Counted from the stretch's first letter, positions 34,225 through 44,207 are shown. The stretch: 64,000 bases of DNA from Bradyrhizobium sp. 186 (GCF_023101685.1 NZ_CP082164.1:3472001-3536000); one strand, 5' to 3'. Translations and numbers: made by a program. The notes: generated by a model not told the origin, from the letters alone.

Positions 34225-35643
34225 ATGACGATGGACAAACGCATTATCCCCCTGATCATGTGCGGCGGTGCCGGCACACGGCTGTGGCCGGCCTCGCGCG
34301 AGGTGCGGCCCAAGCAATTCCTGCCGCTGTTCGGCACCCGCTCGACCTTCCAGGACACGCTGCTGCGCGTCTCGGATAGCGCGCTGTTCGATCGTCCGAT
34401 CGTCATCACCAATGCATCCTACCGTTTCATGGTGCTGGAGCAGCTGGCCGAGATCGGCATCGAGGCCGACGTGATCCTCGAACCGATGCGGCGCGACTCC
34501 GGGCCCGCGATCGCTGCGGGCGCGGTGTTCGCGCAGAACCGCGCCGCCGACGCGATCGTGCTCGCGCTCGCCGCCGACCATGTGGTGCAGGACAATGCCG
34601 CCTTCGTCGCCGCCTGCCGCGAAGGCCTCACGGCCGCGAGTGCCGGGCGCATCGTCACCTTCGGCGTTAAGCCGGAGCGGCCGGCAACCGAATACGGCTA
34701 TATCAGCCCGGGCGAGGTGATCACCGGTGAGGTGCATGCGGTCGCGCGCTTCGTCGAGAAGCCTGACGCCGTGAAGGCTGCCGACTACGTCAACTCCGGC
34801 TATCTCTGGAACAGCGGCAACTTCATGTTCCCGGCCGCATTGCTGCTCGACGAATATCGCAGGGTCGACGCGGCGAGCGTGGATGCGGTCGCCAATGCGG
34901 TCACCCATGCCGGCCGCGATCTCGGCTTCGTGACGCTGGAGCCGCAGGCGTTCGGCTCGGCCAAGGCGATCTCGATCGACTATGCGGTGATGGAGAAGAC
35001 CTCGCGCGCCGCGGTGGTGCCGGTGGCTTGCGGCTGGTCCGATGTCGGCTCCTGGCTTGCGGTGTGGGAGCTGTCGGAGAAGGACGCGCAAGGCAACGCC
35101 GCGCACGGCGCCGCGGTGTTCGAAGACTCCCGCAACTGCAACGTCACCACCGATTCCGCGCTGGTCGCGCTCGAAGGCGTCGACGATCTCGTCGTGGTCG
35201 CGACTGCGGACGCGGTGCTGGTCTCGCGCCAGAAGGATGCCAACGGCCTGAAGCGCCTGGTGACCAAGCTCAAGGCGGTCGCACCGAAGGTTACCGAGGA
35301 GCATCTCAAGGTGCACCGGCCCTGGGGCAGCTACCAGTCGGTCGACAATGGCGAGCGCCATCAGGTCAAGCGCATCGTGGTCAAGCCCGGCGGGCGGCTG
35401 TCGCTCCAGAAGCACCATCATCGGGCCGAGCACTGGATCGTGGTCCGCGGCGCTGCCCGGGTCACCGTCAACGAGACCGTGAAGACGGTGCACGAGAACG
35501 AGTCGATCTACATCCCGATGGGCGCGGTGCACCGGATGGAGAACCCCGGCAAGATCATGCTGGAGCTGATCGAGGTCCAGACCGGCAGCTATCTCGGGGA
35601 AGACGACATCATCCGGATTGAAGACGACTATCAAAGGTCGTAA
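34225..35643 (+). CDS. manC: Mannose-1-phosphate guanylyltransferase / mannose-6-phosphate isomerase
   Basis: 472 residues in two parts. Residues ~5-340 are a nucleotidyltransferase with CGGAGTRLWPASREVRPKQFLPL at the start and RFVEKPD in the middle. Residues ~360-472 are a type II cupin isomerase with RPWGSYQSVD, LSLQKHHHRAEHWIVV and SIYIPMGAVHRMENPG. Together they make mannose-6-phosphate and GDP-mannose, supplying mannose, fucose or rhamnose residues of LPS. The ATG at 34225 is the conserved start (MTMDKRIIPLIM). Confidence 0.96.
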   Translation: MTMDKRIIPLIMCGGAGTRLWPASREVRPKQFLPLFGTRSTFQDTLLRVSDSALFDRPIVITNASYRFMVLEQLAEIGIEADVILEPMRRDSGPAIAAGAVFAQNRAADAIVLALAADHVVQDNAAFVAACREGLTAASAGRIVTFGVKPERPATEYGYISPGEVITGEVHAVARFVEKPDAVKAADYVNSGYLWNSGNFMFPAALLLDEYRRVDAASVDAVANAVTHAGRDLGFVTLEPQAFGSAKAISIDYAVMEKTSRAAVVPVACGWSDVGSWLAVWELSEKDAQGNAAHGAAVFEDSRNCNVTTDSALVALEGVDDLVVVATADAVLVSRQKDANGLKRLVTKLKAVAPKVTEEHLKVHRPWGSYQSVDNGERHQVKRIVVKPGGRLSLQKHHHRAEHWIVVRGAARVTVNETVKTVHENESIYIPMGAVHRMENPGKIMLELIEVQTGSYLGEDDIIRIEDDYQRS

Positions 35644-35666
35644 CCAGCACACTCCGAATCACGCGG

Positions 35667-35708
35667 CCCGGGCCGAAAAGGCGCTGTCTTTTGGCGCTAA
35701 GGCCCGGG
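35667..35708 (+). terminator. Nested hairpin between manC and the GnnA-like gene
   Basis: CCCGGGCC (35667-35674) pairs with GGCCCGGG (35701-35708), and inside lies AAAAG-7-CTTTT. A TTTTTG tract begins 12 bases on. It most likely ends the lpsL-manC transcript. Confidence 0.65.
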
Positions 35709-35825
35709 GAACGTGTAACTTTTTGAATCAAATCGTGTCCGGCCCGCTATCTCGGTATTCGCCACAAATGTGGCGTCCGTGCTAGGAGTGGCCCGGGGTT
35801 TTGCGTTGAATCGGGGTTCGATCAG

Positions 35826-36833
35826 ATGAGTTCCAGAGAGTCTGCACCTGCAAAAGCGGGCTTGCGCGTCGGCGTCATCGGCGCGGGCGTGATGGGTAGC
35901 AACCACGCGCGCGTGCTCGCGGGGCTTCCCGGCGTCAGCCTGGTCGGTGTGGTCGATCCCTCGCCGGCGCACCGGACCCGCACCACCGAGCTTGCCAACT
36001 GCCAGGGTTTCGAGACGCTCGATCAGCTCCTCGCCACGGGCGTCGATGCAGTCACGATCGCGGCGCCGACCCACCTGCATCACGAGGTCGCGCTCGCCTG
36101 CATCGCCAATAACATCCACGTGCTGGTCGAGAAGCCGATCGCCTCCACGGTTGCGGAAGGGCGCGAGATCGTCGCCGCCGCACAAAAGGCCGGCGTCACG
36201 CTGATGGTCGGCCATGTCGAGCGCTTCAATCCGGCGGTCGCCGCGGTCAAGCAGGCGATCGCGGGCGAGGACATCCTGTCGATCGCGATCACGCGTGTCG
36301 GCCCGTTCCCGCCGCGCATGTCCAATGTCGGCGTCGTGATCGATCTCGCCGTGCACGACATCGATCTGATCCGCTGGTTCACCGAATCCGACATCGTCGA
36401 GGTGCAGCCGCAATTGTCGAGCGCGATTGCCGAGCGCGAGGACATCGCGCTGCTCCAGTTCCGCACCGCCTCCGGCGTGCTCGCCCATATCAACACCAAC
36501 TGGCTGACGCCGTTCAAGGCGCGCAGCGTCACGGTCGCGACCCGCGGCAAATACGTGATGGGCGATCTGTTGACGCGCCAGGTCACCGAATGTTTCGGCT
36601 TCAAGCCGGACGGCAGCTATTCGATGCGGCATTTGCCGGTCGGCCATGACGAGCCGTTGCGCGCCGAGCTGATCGCGTTCCTCAGGGCCGTGCGCCACGG
36701 CGAGACGCCGGCGGTGACCGGCGACGAGGGCGTCGCCAGCCTCGAAATCGCCACGCAGTGCCTCGAAACGCCATCGCGGCCCGCAGCCACGTCGTCGCCA
36801 GCCCGCACGGGCCCGCGCCGCGTCGCCGGCTGA
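35826..36833 (+). CDS. Gfo/Idh/MocA oxidoreductase, GnnA/WlbA-like
   Basis: 335 residues. An N-terminal Rossmann domain (GVIGAGVMGSNHARVL at residues ~16-31) and the EKPIA stretch place it in the Gfo/Idh/MocA family. VGHVERFNPAV and DLAVHDIDLIRW with the conserved His are shared with UDP-GlcNAc 3-dehydrogenases. With the aminotransferase 10 bases downstream it matches the GnnA-GnnB pair that makes UDP-GlcNAc3N for lipid A, or the WlbA-WlbC pair for diamino-uronic acids. Bradyrhizobium lipid A is known to contain 2,3-diamino-2,3-dideoxyglucose, which favours GnnA. The last ~20 residues (Ser/Pro/Arg-rich) look less conserved. Confidence 0.78.
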   Translation: MSSRESAPAKAGLRVGVIGAGVMGSNHARVLAGLPGVSLVGVVDPSPAHRTRTTELANCQGFETLDQLLATGVDAVTIAAPTHLHHEVALACIANNIHVLVEKPIASTVAEGREIVAAAQKAGVTLMVGHVERFNPAVAAVKQAIAGEDILSIAITRVGPFPPRMSNVGVVIDLAVHDIDLIRWFTESDIVEVQPQLSSAIAEREDIALLQFRTASGVLAHINTNWLTPFKARSVTVATRGKYVMGDLLTRQVTECFGFKPDGSYSMRHLPVGHDEPLRAELIAFLRAVRHGETPAVTGDEGVASLEIATQCLETPSRPAATSSPARTGPRRVAG

Positions 36834-36843
36834 TCCTCTTCCC

Positions 36844-38037
36844 ATGTCGACCGCTCAAACCTCGCAAGACAATCGGCAAGGCACCATGAACCAGCATCTG
36901 CGTTCCGATCCGATTCCCTTCATCGATGTCGGCTCGCAGCGCCGCCGGCTCGGCGCCTCGCTCGATGCGGCCGTTAAGCGCGTTCTCGACCATTGCCAGT
37001 TCGTCAATGGCCCGGAGGTCGCCGAGCTCGAGGCACAGCTTGCGGCCTATTGCGGCGCCAAGCACGTGATCTGCTGCGCCAGCGGCACTGATGCGCTTCT
37101 GATGGTGCTGATGGCGAAGAATGTCGGGCCCGGCGATGCCGTGCTGTGTCCGTCGTTCACCTTCATTGCGACCGCTTCGCCGGCGGCGCGGACCGGCGCG
37201 ACGCCGGTCTACGTCGATGTCGACGAAGCGACCTTCAACATGAGCCCCGAGTCGTTGAAGCGCGGCATTGCGACCGCCCGGAAGGCCGGCTTGAAGCCCG
37301 TCGCGGTCATCCCTGTCGACCTGTTCGGACAGCCTGCCGATCACGATGCCATCGCCGAGATCGCCAAGGCCGAGGGCCTGTTCGTGCTCGATGACGCCGC
37401 GCAGGGGTTTGGCGCGAGCTACAAGGGCCGCAAGCTCGGCACCCTGGCGCTCGCCACCACGACCAGCTTCTTCCCGGCAAAGCCGCTCGGCTGCTTCGGT
37501 GACGGCGGCGCAATCTTCACGGATGATGACGAACTCGCCGCCACGCTGCGCAGCATCCGCGTGCACGGGCAGGGCGTGGACAAATACGACAACGTCCGGC
37601 TCGGCCTGACCGGCCGGCTCGACACCATGCAGGCCGCGATCCTGATCGAGAAGCTGACAATTTTCGACGACGAGATCGCCGCCCGCAACAAGGTCGCGGA
37701 ACGCTATGCGCGCGGCCTGTCCAACGTCGTCACCGTGCCGCGGCTTGCGCCCGGCTGCACCTCGGTCTGGGCGCAATATACCATCCGCCTGCCCAAAGGC
37801 ACCGACCGGGACGGCTTTGCCGCTGCGCTGAAGGCTCAGGGCGTGCCGACCGCGATCTATTATGCGAAGTCGATGCATCAGCAGACCGCCTACAAGCAGT
37901 ATCCGGTCGCGGACGGGGGCCTTCCTGCCTGCGAAAGTCTGTCGGAGGACGTCATCAGCCTGCCGATGCACCCCTATCTCGACGAGGCCGCCCAGGAGCG
38001 AATCATCGCGGCAGTGCGCGGCGCGCTTTCAACCTGA
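36844..38037 (+). CDS. DegT/DnrJ/EryC1 aminotransferase, GnnB/WlbC-like
   Basis: 397 residues of the PLP-dependent sugar aminotransferase family. The substrate entry is IPFIDVGSQRRRLG, phosphate binding is SGTDALLM, the PLP-contacting Asp is in LDDAAQGFGA, and the lysine forming the Schiff base is in TTSFFPAKPLGCFGDGGA. The C-terminal YYAKSMHQQTAY and SEDVISLPMHPYL are typical. It would transaminate the 3-keto product of the preceding dehydrogenase. The start may be 36844 or 36886 (MNQHLRSD); the first is used here. Tight spacing indicates an operon with the GnnA-like gene. Confidence 0.82.
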   Translation: MSTAQTSQDNRQGTMNQHLRSDPIPFIDVGSQRRRLGASLDAAVKRVLDHCQFVNGPEVAELEAQLAAYCGAKHVICCASGTDALLMVLMAKNVGPGDAVLCPSFTFIATASPAARTGATPVYVDVDEATFNMSPESLKRGIATARKAGLKPVAVIPVDLFGQPADHDAIAEIAKAEGLFVLDDAAQGFGASYKGRKLGTLALATTTSFFPAKPLGCFGDGGAIFTDDDELAATLRSIRVHGQGVDKYDNVRLGLTGRLDTMQAAILIEKLTIFDDEIAARNKVAERYARGLSNVVTVPRLAPGCTSVWAQYTIRLPKGTDRDGFAAALKAQGVPTAIYYAKSMHQQTAYKQYPVADGGLPACESLSEDVISLPMHPYLDEAAQERIIAAVRGALST

Positions 38038-38080
38038 TTTCGCCGTTTTGCTGCGCCGCCTCTTGCTCTAGAAGAGACGC

Positions 38081-39610
38081 ATGCTCGGACGGATCTTCAC
38101 GGTTGGCGGCTATACGCTGCTCTCGCGGCTGACGGGATTTGCCCGCGACATCATGCTCGCGGCGATCCTGGGCGCCGGCCCCGTGGCCGACGCCTTCTTC
38201 GTGGCGCTCCGACTGCCCAATCACTTCCGCGCGATCTTTGCCGAGGGCGCCTTCAACGCCGCCTGGGTGCCCGCCTATGCCCACGTCCACGGCGAGCGCG
38301 GGGAGGCGACCGCAAGACTGTTCGCCGACCGCATCTTCACGCTGCTGCTCGCCTCGCAAGTCGTGCTGCTGGTCGTCGCCTGGCTGTTCATGCCGCAGGC
38401 CATGAGCATCCTGGCGCCCGGCTTCAGCGAGGACGCCGAGCAGCGCAGGCTCGCGATCGAGCTGACCCGGATCACCTTTCCCTATCTGCTGCTGATCACG
38501 CTGGTCACGCTCTACGGCGGCATGCTCAACGTGATGCAGCGCTTTGCCAGCGCCGCGGCCGCGTCAATCTTCCTCAACATCTCGATGATGATGACGCTGG
38601 CGCTGGCCGCCTGGTTTCCCAATGCGGGGCACGCCGCGGCCTGGGGCGTCCTGATCTCCGGTTTCCTACAATATTTCCTGCTCGCCGGCGATCTCGCGCG
38701 CCATGGCGGCCTGCCGCGCTTTGCACCGCTTAGGCTGGACGAGGACGTCCGGAGTTTCTTTAGGGCGCTCGGGCCTGCGACGCTGGGCTCGATGGGCACG
38801 CAGGTCGCGCTGTTCGCCGACACCATTATCGCGACGTTCCTGCCGGTGGGCGCGTTGTCCGCGCTTTATTACGCGGACCGCCTTAACCAGTTGCCAATCG
38901 GCGTCATCGGCATTGCCATCGGCACGGTGCTGCTGCCAGAGATGTCGCGGCGGATCACGGCCAACGATCATGACGGCGCGATGAAGTCGCAGCGGCGCGC
39001 TTTCGACTTCACGCTGCTGTTCTCAGTGCCGTTCGTGGCTGCCTTCACAACCGTGCCCGATGTCATTGTGCGCGCGATGTTTGCGCGCGGGGCCTTCTCC
39101 AAGGCCGATGCCGCCGCTGCTGCCGCAACCCTGGCGGCCTACGCCGTTGGTCTGATCCCATTCGTGATGATCCGGAGCGCAGTGGCGACCTTCTATGCCC
39201 GCAAGGATACAGCGACACCGGTCCGGGCCATGCTGAGCGGCGTTGCAATCAATGTCGCCTTGAAACTTGCGTTGATGGGGACGCTTGCCCAAATCGGACT
39301 TGCGCTGGCGACTGCCGCTGGCCAGTGGACCAATCTGCTGCTGTTGTTCGCTTTTGCGGTGCGGCGAGGCTACCTCGAATTCGACAAGGCGCTGACCTCT
39401 TCGCTCGCCAAATTCGCCGTGACCGGCCTGATCCTCGCCGCCGGCCTGTGGCTGACCGCGCATTTTGGCGCAATCTATTTCTCGACCATGCCAAGCTTCC
39501 GGGACGAAATGACGCTGGCGCTGCTGATAATCACCGGCACCTTCATCTACGCCTTCTGTATCCTCGTCCTGTTCGGGCGGGGCTGGCTGTTCTCGCTGGT
39601 GCGCAACTAG
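38081..39610 (+). CDS. murJ: Lipid II flippase MurJ
   Basis: 509 residues with fourteen predicted membrane helices and the MurJ/MviN opening GGYTLLSRLTGFARDIMLAAILGAGPVADAF. LPNHFRAIFAEGAFNAAWVP and ALYYADRLNQLPIGVIGIAIGTVLLPEMSR are MurJ-specific, including the conserved Arg residues of the central cavity. It flips lipid II for peptidoglycan synthesis across the inner membrane. It follows the GnnB-like gene by 43 bases. Confidence 0.96.
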   Translation: MLGRIFTVGGYTLLSRLTGFARDIMLAAILGAGPVADAFFVALRLPNHFRAIFAEGAFNAAWVPAYAHVHGERGEATARLFADRIFTLLLASQVVLLVVAWLFMPQAMSILAPGFSEDAEQRRLAIELTRITFPYLLLITLVTLYGGMLNVMQRFASAAAASIFLNISMMMTLALAAWFPNAGHAAAWGVLISGFLQYFLLAGDLARHGGLPRFAPLRLDEDVRSFFRALGPATLGSMGTQVALFADTIIATFLPVGALSALYYADRLNQLPIGVIGIAIGTVLLPEMSRRITANDHDGAMKSQRRAFDFTLLFSVPFVAAFTTVPDVIVRAMFARGAFSKADAAAAAATLAAYAVGLIPFVMIRSAVATFYARKDTATPVRAMLSGVAINVALKLALMGTLAQIGLALATAAGQWTNLLLLFAFAVRRGYLEFDKALTSSLAKFAVTGLILAAGLWLTAHFGAIYFSTMPSFRDEMTLALLIITGTFIYAFCILVLFGRGWLFSLVRN

Positions 39611-39684
39611 TTTTTGTCGTCAAGCCGTTTGCCTTGCCACTTTTTCCACGGCAATATGCGGCAAAACAACCACGGGAAGATAAA

Positions 39685-41994
39685 ATGGCTGCTCCCATCA
39701 AGTTCGGCGTTGGCCAAAGCGTGCTGCGCAAGGAGGATGACGCACTCATCCGCGGCAAGGGCCGCTATACCGACGATTACGCGCCGCAGGCCGCACTTCG
39801 CTGCCTGATGCTGCGTTCGCCGCATGCGCATGCCAAGTACACCATCGATGCGAGCCGCGCCCGCACGCTGCCAGGGGTCGCGCTGATCCTGACCGCCGAC
39901 GACGTCGGGGATCTCGGCAATCTGCCCTGCCTGTTCAATCTCGAGACCGATCCGTTCACCGGCCCGCCTTACCCCATCCTCGCCAAGGACGAGGTGCGCC
40001 ATGTCGGCGATTCCATCGCCTTCGTCGTCGCCGAGACCATCGACCAGGCCCGCGACGCGATCGAGGCGATCGAGGTCAAATGGAGCCCGCTGCCGGCGGT
40101 GACCGGCGTCGTCAACGCCGTGAAAAAGGGCGCGCCGCAAGTCTGGTCGGACAAACCCGGCAATGCGCTGTTCGACGTCTCGATCGGCGACAAGGCCGCG
40201 ACCGAAGCCGTCTTCGCGAAAGCGCATGCGGTCGCCGAGATCTCGATCGTCAATCCGCGCGTGGTTGCGAGCTTCATGGAGACCCGCGCGGCGGTCTGCG
40301 AATACGACGCGAAGAACGATCATCTGACGCTGACGGTCGGCAGCCAGGGCAGCCACCGTCTGCGCGATATCCTCTGCCAGAACGTGCTCAATATCCCAAC
40401 CGACAAGATGCGGGTGATCTGCCCCGACGTCGGCGGCGGCTTTGGCACAAAACTGTTTCCGTACCGCGAATACGCCTTGCTGGCGGTCGCCGCGCGCAAA
40501 TTGAAGAAGGCGGTGAAATGGGCCGCCGACCGCACCGAGCATTTCATGGGTGACGCGCAGGGCCGCGACAACGTCACCACCGCGAAGATGGCGCTCGCCG
40601 AGGACGGCAAATTCCTCGCCATGGATTGCGACCTGATGGGCGACATGGGCGCGTATCTATCGACCTTCGGGCCCTACATTCCCCATGGCGGCGCCGGCAT
40701 GCTGCCGGGCCTCTACGACATCCAGGCCTTCCATTGCCGGGTGCGCACGATCTTTACCAACAGCGTTCCCGTCGACGCCTATCGCGGTGCGGGCCGGCCC
40801 GAGGCCGCCTATGTCATCGAGCGTCTGGTCGATGCCTGCGCGCGCAAGCTCGACATGACGCCTGACGCCATCCGCCGCAAAAACTTCATCCAGCCGAAGG
40901 CGCTGCCCTACAAGACCGCGACCGGCAAGGTCTACGATTCCGGTGACTTCGCAGCGCATCTGAAGCGGGCGATGGAGATCGGCGAGTGGAAGGAGTTTCC
41001 CAAGCGCGCCAAGCTCGCCAGGAAGAACGGCCTGATCCGCGGCATTGGCTTGGCGAGCTATGTCGAGGTCTGCGGCGTGATGGGGGAAGAGACCGCCAAC
41101 GTCAGGCTCGATCCCAACGGCGACGTCACCGTCCTGATCGGGACGCAGTCGAGCGGGCAAGGTCACCAGACCGCTTACGCCCAGATCGTTGCAGAGCAAT
41201 TCGGCCTGCCGCCCGAGCGCGTGCATGTCCGCCAGGGCGATACCGCCGAGATCGCGACCGGTCTCGGCACCGGCGGCTCGGCCTCGATCCCGACAGGCGG
41301 CGTCTGCGTGGAGCGTGCCACGGGCGAGCTGGGCAAGAAGCTGAAGGAAATCGCGGCGCAGGCACTGGAGGCCAGCGCCGGCGACCTCGAGATTTCGGGC
41401 GCCGCAATCCGCATCGCGGGCACCGACCGCTCGATCTCGTTTGCCGATCTCGCCAAGCGCCCCGGGGCTGATCCGTCGAAGATGAACGGCAGCGCAACCT
41501 TCGCCAGCGCCGACGGCACCTATCCCAACGGCACACATCTGGCGGAGGTCGAGATCGATCCGGCCACCGGCATCATCAAGATCGTCAACTATGTGATCGT
41601 CGATGATTTCGGCAAGACGCTCAATCCGCTGCTGTTGGCTGGGCAAGTGCATGGCGGCGCCATGCAGGGCATCGGCCAGGCGCTGATGGAGCAGGTGGTC
41701 TACGGCCCGAGTGACGGGCAGCTCATCACCGCCACCTACATGGACTATGCGCTGCCGCGGGCGGCCGACGGTCCGTCCTTCGTGTTCGAGACCGCCAACG
41801 TCCCCTGCAAGACCAATCCGCTGGGGGTGAAGGGGGCGGGCGAAGCCGGCGCGATCGGCTCCTGTCCGGCCGTCGTCAACGCCATCGTCGACGGGCTCTG
41901 GCGCGAGTACAAGATCGACCACATCGACATGCCGGCAACGCCGGAGCGGGTGTGGATCGCCATCAACGAGCACCATCGCCGTCACAGCCTCTAA
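39685..41994 (+). CDS. Molybdenum hydroxylase large subunit (xanthine/CO dehydrogenase family, form II type), orphan
   Basis: 769 residues of the CoxL/XdhB molybdopterin-cytosine-dinucleotide-binding family. VGQSVLRKEDDALIRGKGRYTDDY opens it, PDVGGGFGTK is the cofactor-binding stretch, and VKGAGEAGAIGS near the end contains the catalytic Glu. The active-site loop reads AYRGAGRPEA, the form II/aldehyde-oxidising type, without the Cys-Ser-Phe-Arg of true CO dehydrogenase. Such enzymes need FAD and 2Fe-2S subunits; neither is adjacent. GGAAGA lies 4 bases before the ATG. It is followed 94 bases on by a cytochrome c gene, which might accept its electrons. The substrate is unknown. Confidence 0.9.
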   Translation: MAAPIKFGVGQSVLRKEDDALIRGKGRYTDDYAPQAALRCLMLRSPHAHAKYTIDASRARTLPGVALILTADDVGDLGNLPCLFNLETDPFTGPPYPILAKDEVRHVGDSIAFVVAETIDQARDAIEAIEVKWSPLPAVTGVVNAVKKGAPQVWSDKPGNALFDVSIGDKAATEAVFAKAHAVAEISIVNPRVVASFMETRAAVCEYDAKNDHLTLTVGSQGSHRLRDILCQNVLNIPTDKMRVICPDVGGGFGTKLFPYREYALLAVAARKLKKAVKWAADRTEHFMGDAQGRDNVTTAKMALAEDGKFLAMDCDLMGDMGAYLSTFGPYIPHGGAGMLPGLYDIQAFHCRVRTIFTNSVPVDAYRGAGRPEAAYVIERLVDACARKLDMTPDAIRRKNFIQPKALPYKTATGKVYDSGDFAAHLKRAMEIGEWKEFPKRAKLARKNGLIRGIGLASYVEVCGVMGEETANVRLDPNGDVTVLIGTQSSGQGHQTAYAQIVAEQFGLPPERVHVRQGDTAEIATGLGTGGSASIPTGGVCVERATGELGKKLKEIAAQALEASAGDLEISGAAIRIAGTDRSISFADLAKRPGADPSKMNGSATFASADGTYPNGTHLAEVEIDPATGIIKIVNYVIVDDFGKTLNPLLLAGQVHGGAMQGIGQALMEQVVYGPSDGQLITATYMDYALPRAADGPSFVFETANVPCKTNPLGVKGAGEAGAIGSCPAVVNAIVDGLWREYKIDHIDMPATPERVWIAINEHHRRHSL

Positions 41995-42088
41995 GCCGCG
42001 ATCTCCGCGGCGGGAATAAACGCCCGCCGCCGGGTTCTATCCTTGGATGGCCCACCCCCAGACCTCTGCGAGCCGGAGAAACTAGCCG

Positions 42089-42538
42089 ATGAAACGGACG
42101 ATGATTGTCGTGAGCACCCTCTTGCTGGGTGCGGGCGCCGTGATGGCGCAGCAGGAGATTGCGGTTCAGCAGGACAATCTGATGCGCTCCCAGGCCAAGA
42201 GCCTGTACACGATCATCCTCAAGATGACCAAGGGCGATATCCCCTATAACCAGAAGGTCGTCGACGAGGCGATCGCCAATCTGGAGGCCGATGTGGCCAA
42301 GATCGCCAAGACCTTCGAGGTCAATCCCAAGCAGGACGTGGTGAACGCCACCTACGGCGCGTCACCAAAAGTCTGGCAGAGCAAGGCCGATTTCGACTCC
42401 AAGATCCCGCCGGTGCAGAAGGCGATCGCCGACGTCAAAGGCAAGATCACGGATCTCGCGAGCCTCAAGGTCGCCTATACCGCGATGAACGACCGTTGCA
42501 CCGACTGCCACGAGACGTATCGCCTCAAGCTGAAGTAG
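42089..42538 (+). CDS. Class II cytochrome c (c556/c' type), periplasmic
   Basis: 149 residues. A signal peptide (residues 1-20, cleavage in VMAQQ) leads into a four-helix bundle, and the haem site CTDCHETYR lies near the C-terminus, the hallmark of class II cytochromes. Met in NLMRSQAK near residue 32 is a likely axial ligand, which favours c556 over five-coordinate c'. It is a periplasmic electron carrier, downstream of the molybdenum hydroxylase. Confidence 0.88.
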   Translation: MKRTMIVVSTLLLGAGAVMAQQEIAVQQDNLMRSQAKSLYTIILKMTKGDIPYNQKVVDEAIANLEADVAKIAKTFEVNPKQDVVNATYGASPKVWQSKADFDSKIPPVQKAIADVKGKITDLASLKVAYTAMNDRCTDCHETYRLKLK

Positions 42539-42564
42539 CGGCACGCACGACACCACAAGTTCAG

Positions 42565-42732
42565 CGTCATCGCCCGCGAAAGCGGGCGATCCAGTACGCC
42601 GTGGCAGTGCAGGGACCGTTTGACGTCTCTGGAATACTGGATTCCCCGCTTGCCGCCTTCGCTAAAGCTTCGGCGCCCCGAGACCGCAAGCCCCAGCGTA
42701 GCCTTGGCGTAGCCGGGTCGCGGGGAATGACA
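42565..42732. repeat. Palindromic dispersed repeat (REP-like)
   Basis: GTCATCGCCCGCGAAAGCGG starts the element, which reads on through a GGCGATCCAGTA half, and a second half has ACTGGATTCCCCGC with CGGGGAATGACAG at the far end. This composite of two facing palindromes is a familiar intergenic repeat in Bradyrhizobium and relatives. It fills most of the 385-base gap between the cytochrome and PLP-enzyme genes. Confidence 0.75.
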
Positions 42733-42923
42733 GCCATGGAACAGGCAGCAGCAAATTCTATTTGCAAGGCCTGACGGATCGCTGTCAGAGCGGCTATCTT
42801 CGATTCCAGCCGCCGCGTTGATGCGAGCTGTCGAATGCGGGCGCATCTCGCTCCTGACTGCCTCACGACGTTCGGAGTTCCAACGCACGGCGAGGATCTG
42901 CATCAAGAACAGCGAGACAGGCC

Positions 42924-44207
42924 ATGGCAAAACCGTTTCCGTCGAAGACCCACATCGGCAACCATATGCTGCATCCCGAAACGCTGATGCTGACCTATGG
43001 CTATGATCCGCAACTGTCGGAAGGCGCCATCAAGCCGCCGGTCTTCCTGACTTCGACCTTTGTGTTTAAAACGGCGGAAGACGGACAGGACTTCTTCGAT
43101 TTCGTCTCCGGCCGTCGCGAGCCGCCGGAAGGGATGGGCGCCGGCCTCGTCTATTCGCGCTTCAATCACCCCAACAGCGAAATTGTCGAGGACAGGCTCT
43201 CGATCTACGAACGCACCGAGAGCTGTGCGTTGTTCTCATCCGGCATGGCGGCCATCGCGACCACGATCCTGGCTTTCGTCCGCCCTGGCGATGTCATTCT
43301 GCACTCCCAGCCGCTCTATGGCGGGACGGAAACTTTGCTGACGAACACGCTTGCACGTCTCTCGATCGGCGCCGTCGGCTTCGCCGATGGTGTCGACGAG
43401 GCCGTGGTCAGGCAGGCCTCGGAGGAGGCCGTGCGGAAGGGCCGGGTCGCGATGATTCTGATCGAAACCCCCGCCAATCCGACCAACGGCCTGGTCGACA
43501 TCGCGATGATCCGCCGTGTTGCCGAGGACATCGGAAAGACCCAGGGACACATTCCGATCATCGCCTGCGACAATACGCTGCTCGGACCGGTGTTTCAGCG
43601 GCCGATCGAGCACGGCGCGGACCTTTCGCTGTATTCGCTGACCAAATATGTGGGCGGTCATTCCGACCTGATCGCGGGCGCCGCGCTCGGTTCGAAGGCG
43701 ATGATGAAAGGCATCAAGGCGCTCCGGGGCGCCATCGGCACCCAGCTCGATCCGCACTCCTGCTGGATGATCAACCGGTCGCTCGAGACGCTGAGCCTTC
43801 GTATGGAAAAAGCCGATGTGAACGCGCGCCTCGTGGCGGACTATTTGCGCGATCACCCCAAGGTAGCCAAGGTTCATTACCTTGGTCATCACGAGGAGGC
43901 TTCGCCGGCCGGACGTGTGTTCGCGAGGCAATGCCTCGGCGCGGGATCGACGTTCTCGTTTGACATCGTCGGCGGCAAGGAGGCGGCGTTCAAATTCCTC
44001 AACGCGCTGCAGATCCTCAAGCTGGCGGTGAGCCTTGGCGGCACGGAATCGCTTGCGAGCCTGCCCGCAACCATGACCCATTCCGGTGTTCCCGCCGACA
44101 TCAGACAGAAAATCGGCGTCCTCGATTCCACGATCCGGCTGTCGATCGGCATCGAGCACCCGTCGGATCTGATCGCGGACCTCGCGCAGGCGTTGAACGC
44201 GGCTTAA
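42924..44207 (+). CDS. Cystathionine gamma-synthase / methionine gamma-lyase family PLP enzyme
   Basis: 427 residues. The PLP lysine is in [18 protein letters not shown], the Tyr/Arg pair that binds phosphate from the neighbouring subunit is in [22 protein letters not shown] is the phosphate cradle, and [18 protein letters not shown] closes the active site. Members split or form C-S bonds of methionine-pathway amino acids; cystathionine synthase, sulfhydrylase and methionine lyase cannot be told apart here. An insertion around residue 65 (RREPPEGMG) is typical of one alphaproteobacterial subgroup. The gene is isolated, with no clear operon. Confidence 0.88.
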   Translation: MAKPFPSKTHIGNHMLHPETLMLTYGYDPQLSEGAIKPPVFLTSTFVFKTAEDGQDFFDFVSGRREPPEGMGAGLVYSRFNHPNSEIVEDRLSIYERTESCALFSSGMAAIATTILAFVRPGDVILHSQPLYGGTETLLTNTLARLSIGAVGFADGVDEAVVRQASEEAVRKGRVAMILIETPANPTNGLVDIAMIRRVAEDIGKTQGHIPIIACDNTLLGPVFQRPIEHGADLSLYSLTKYVGGHSDLIAGAALGSKAMMKGIKALRGAIGTQLDPHSCWMINRSLETLSLRMEKADVNARLVADYLRDHPKVAKVHYLGHHEEASPAGRVFARQCLGAGSTFSFDIVGGKEAAFKFLNALQILKLAVSLGGTESLASLPATMTHSGVPADIRQKIGVLDSTIRLSIGIEHPSDLIADLAQALNAA

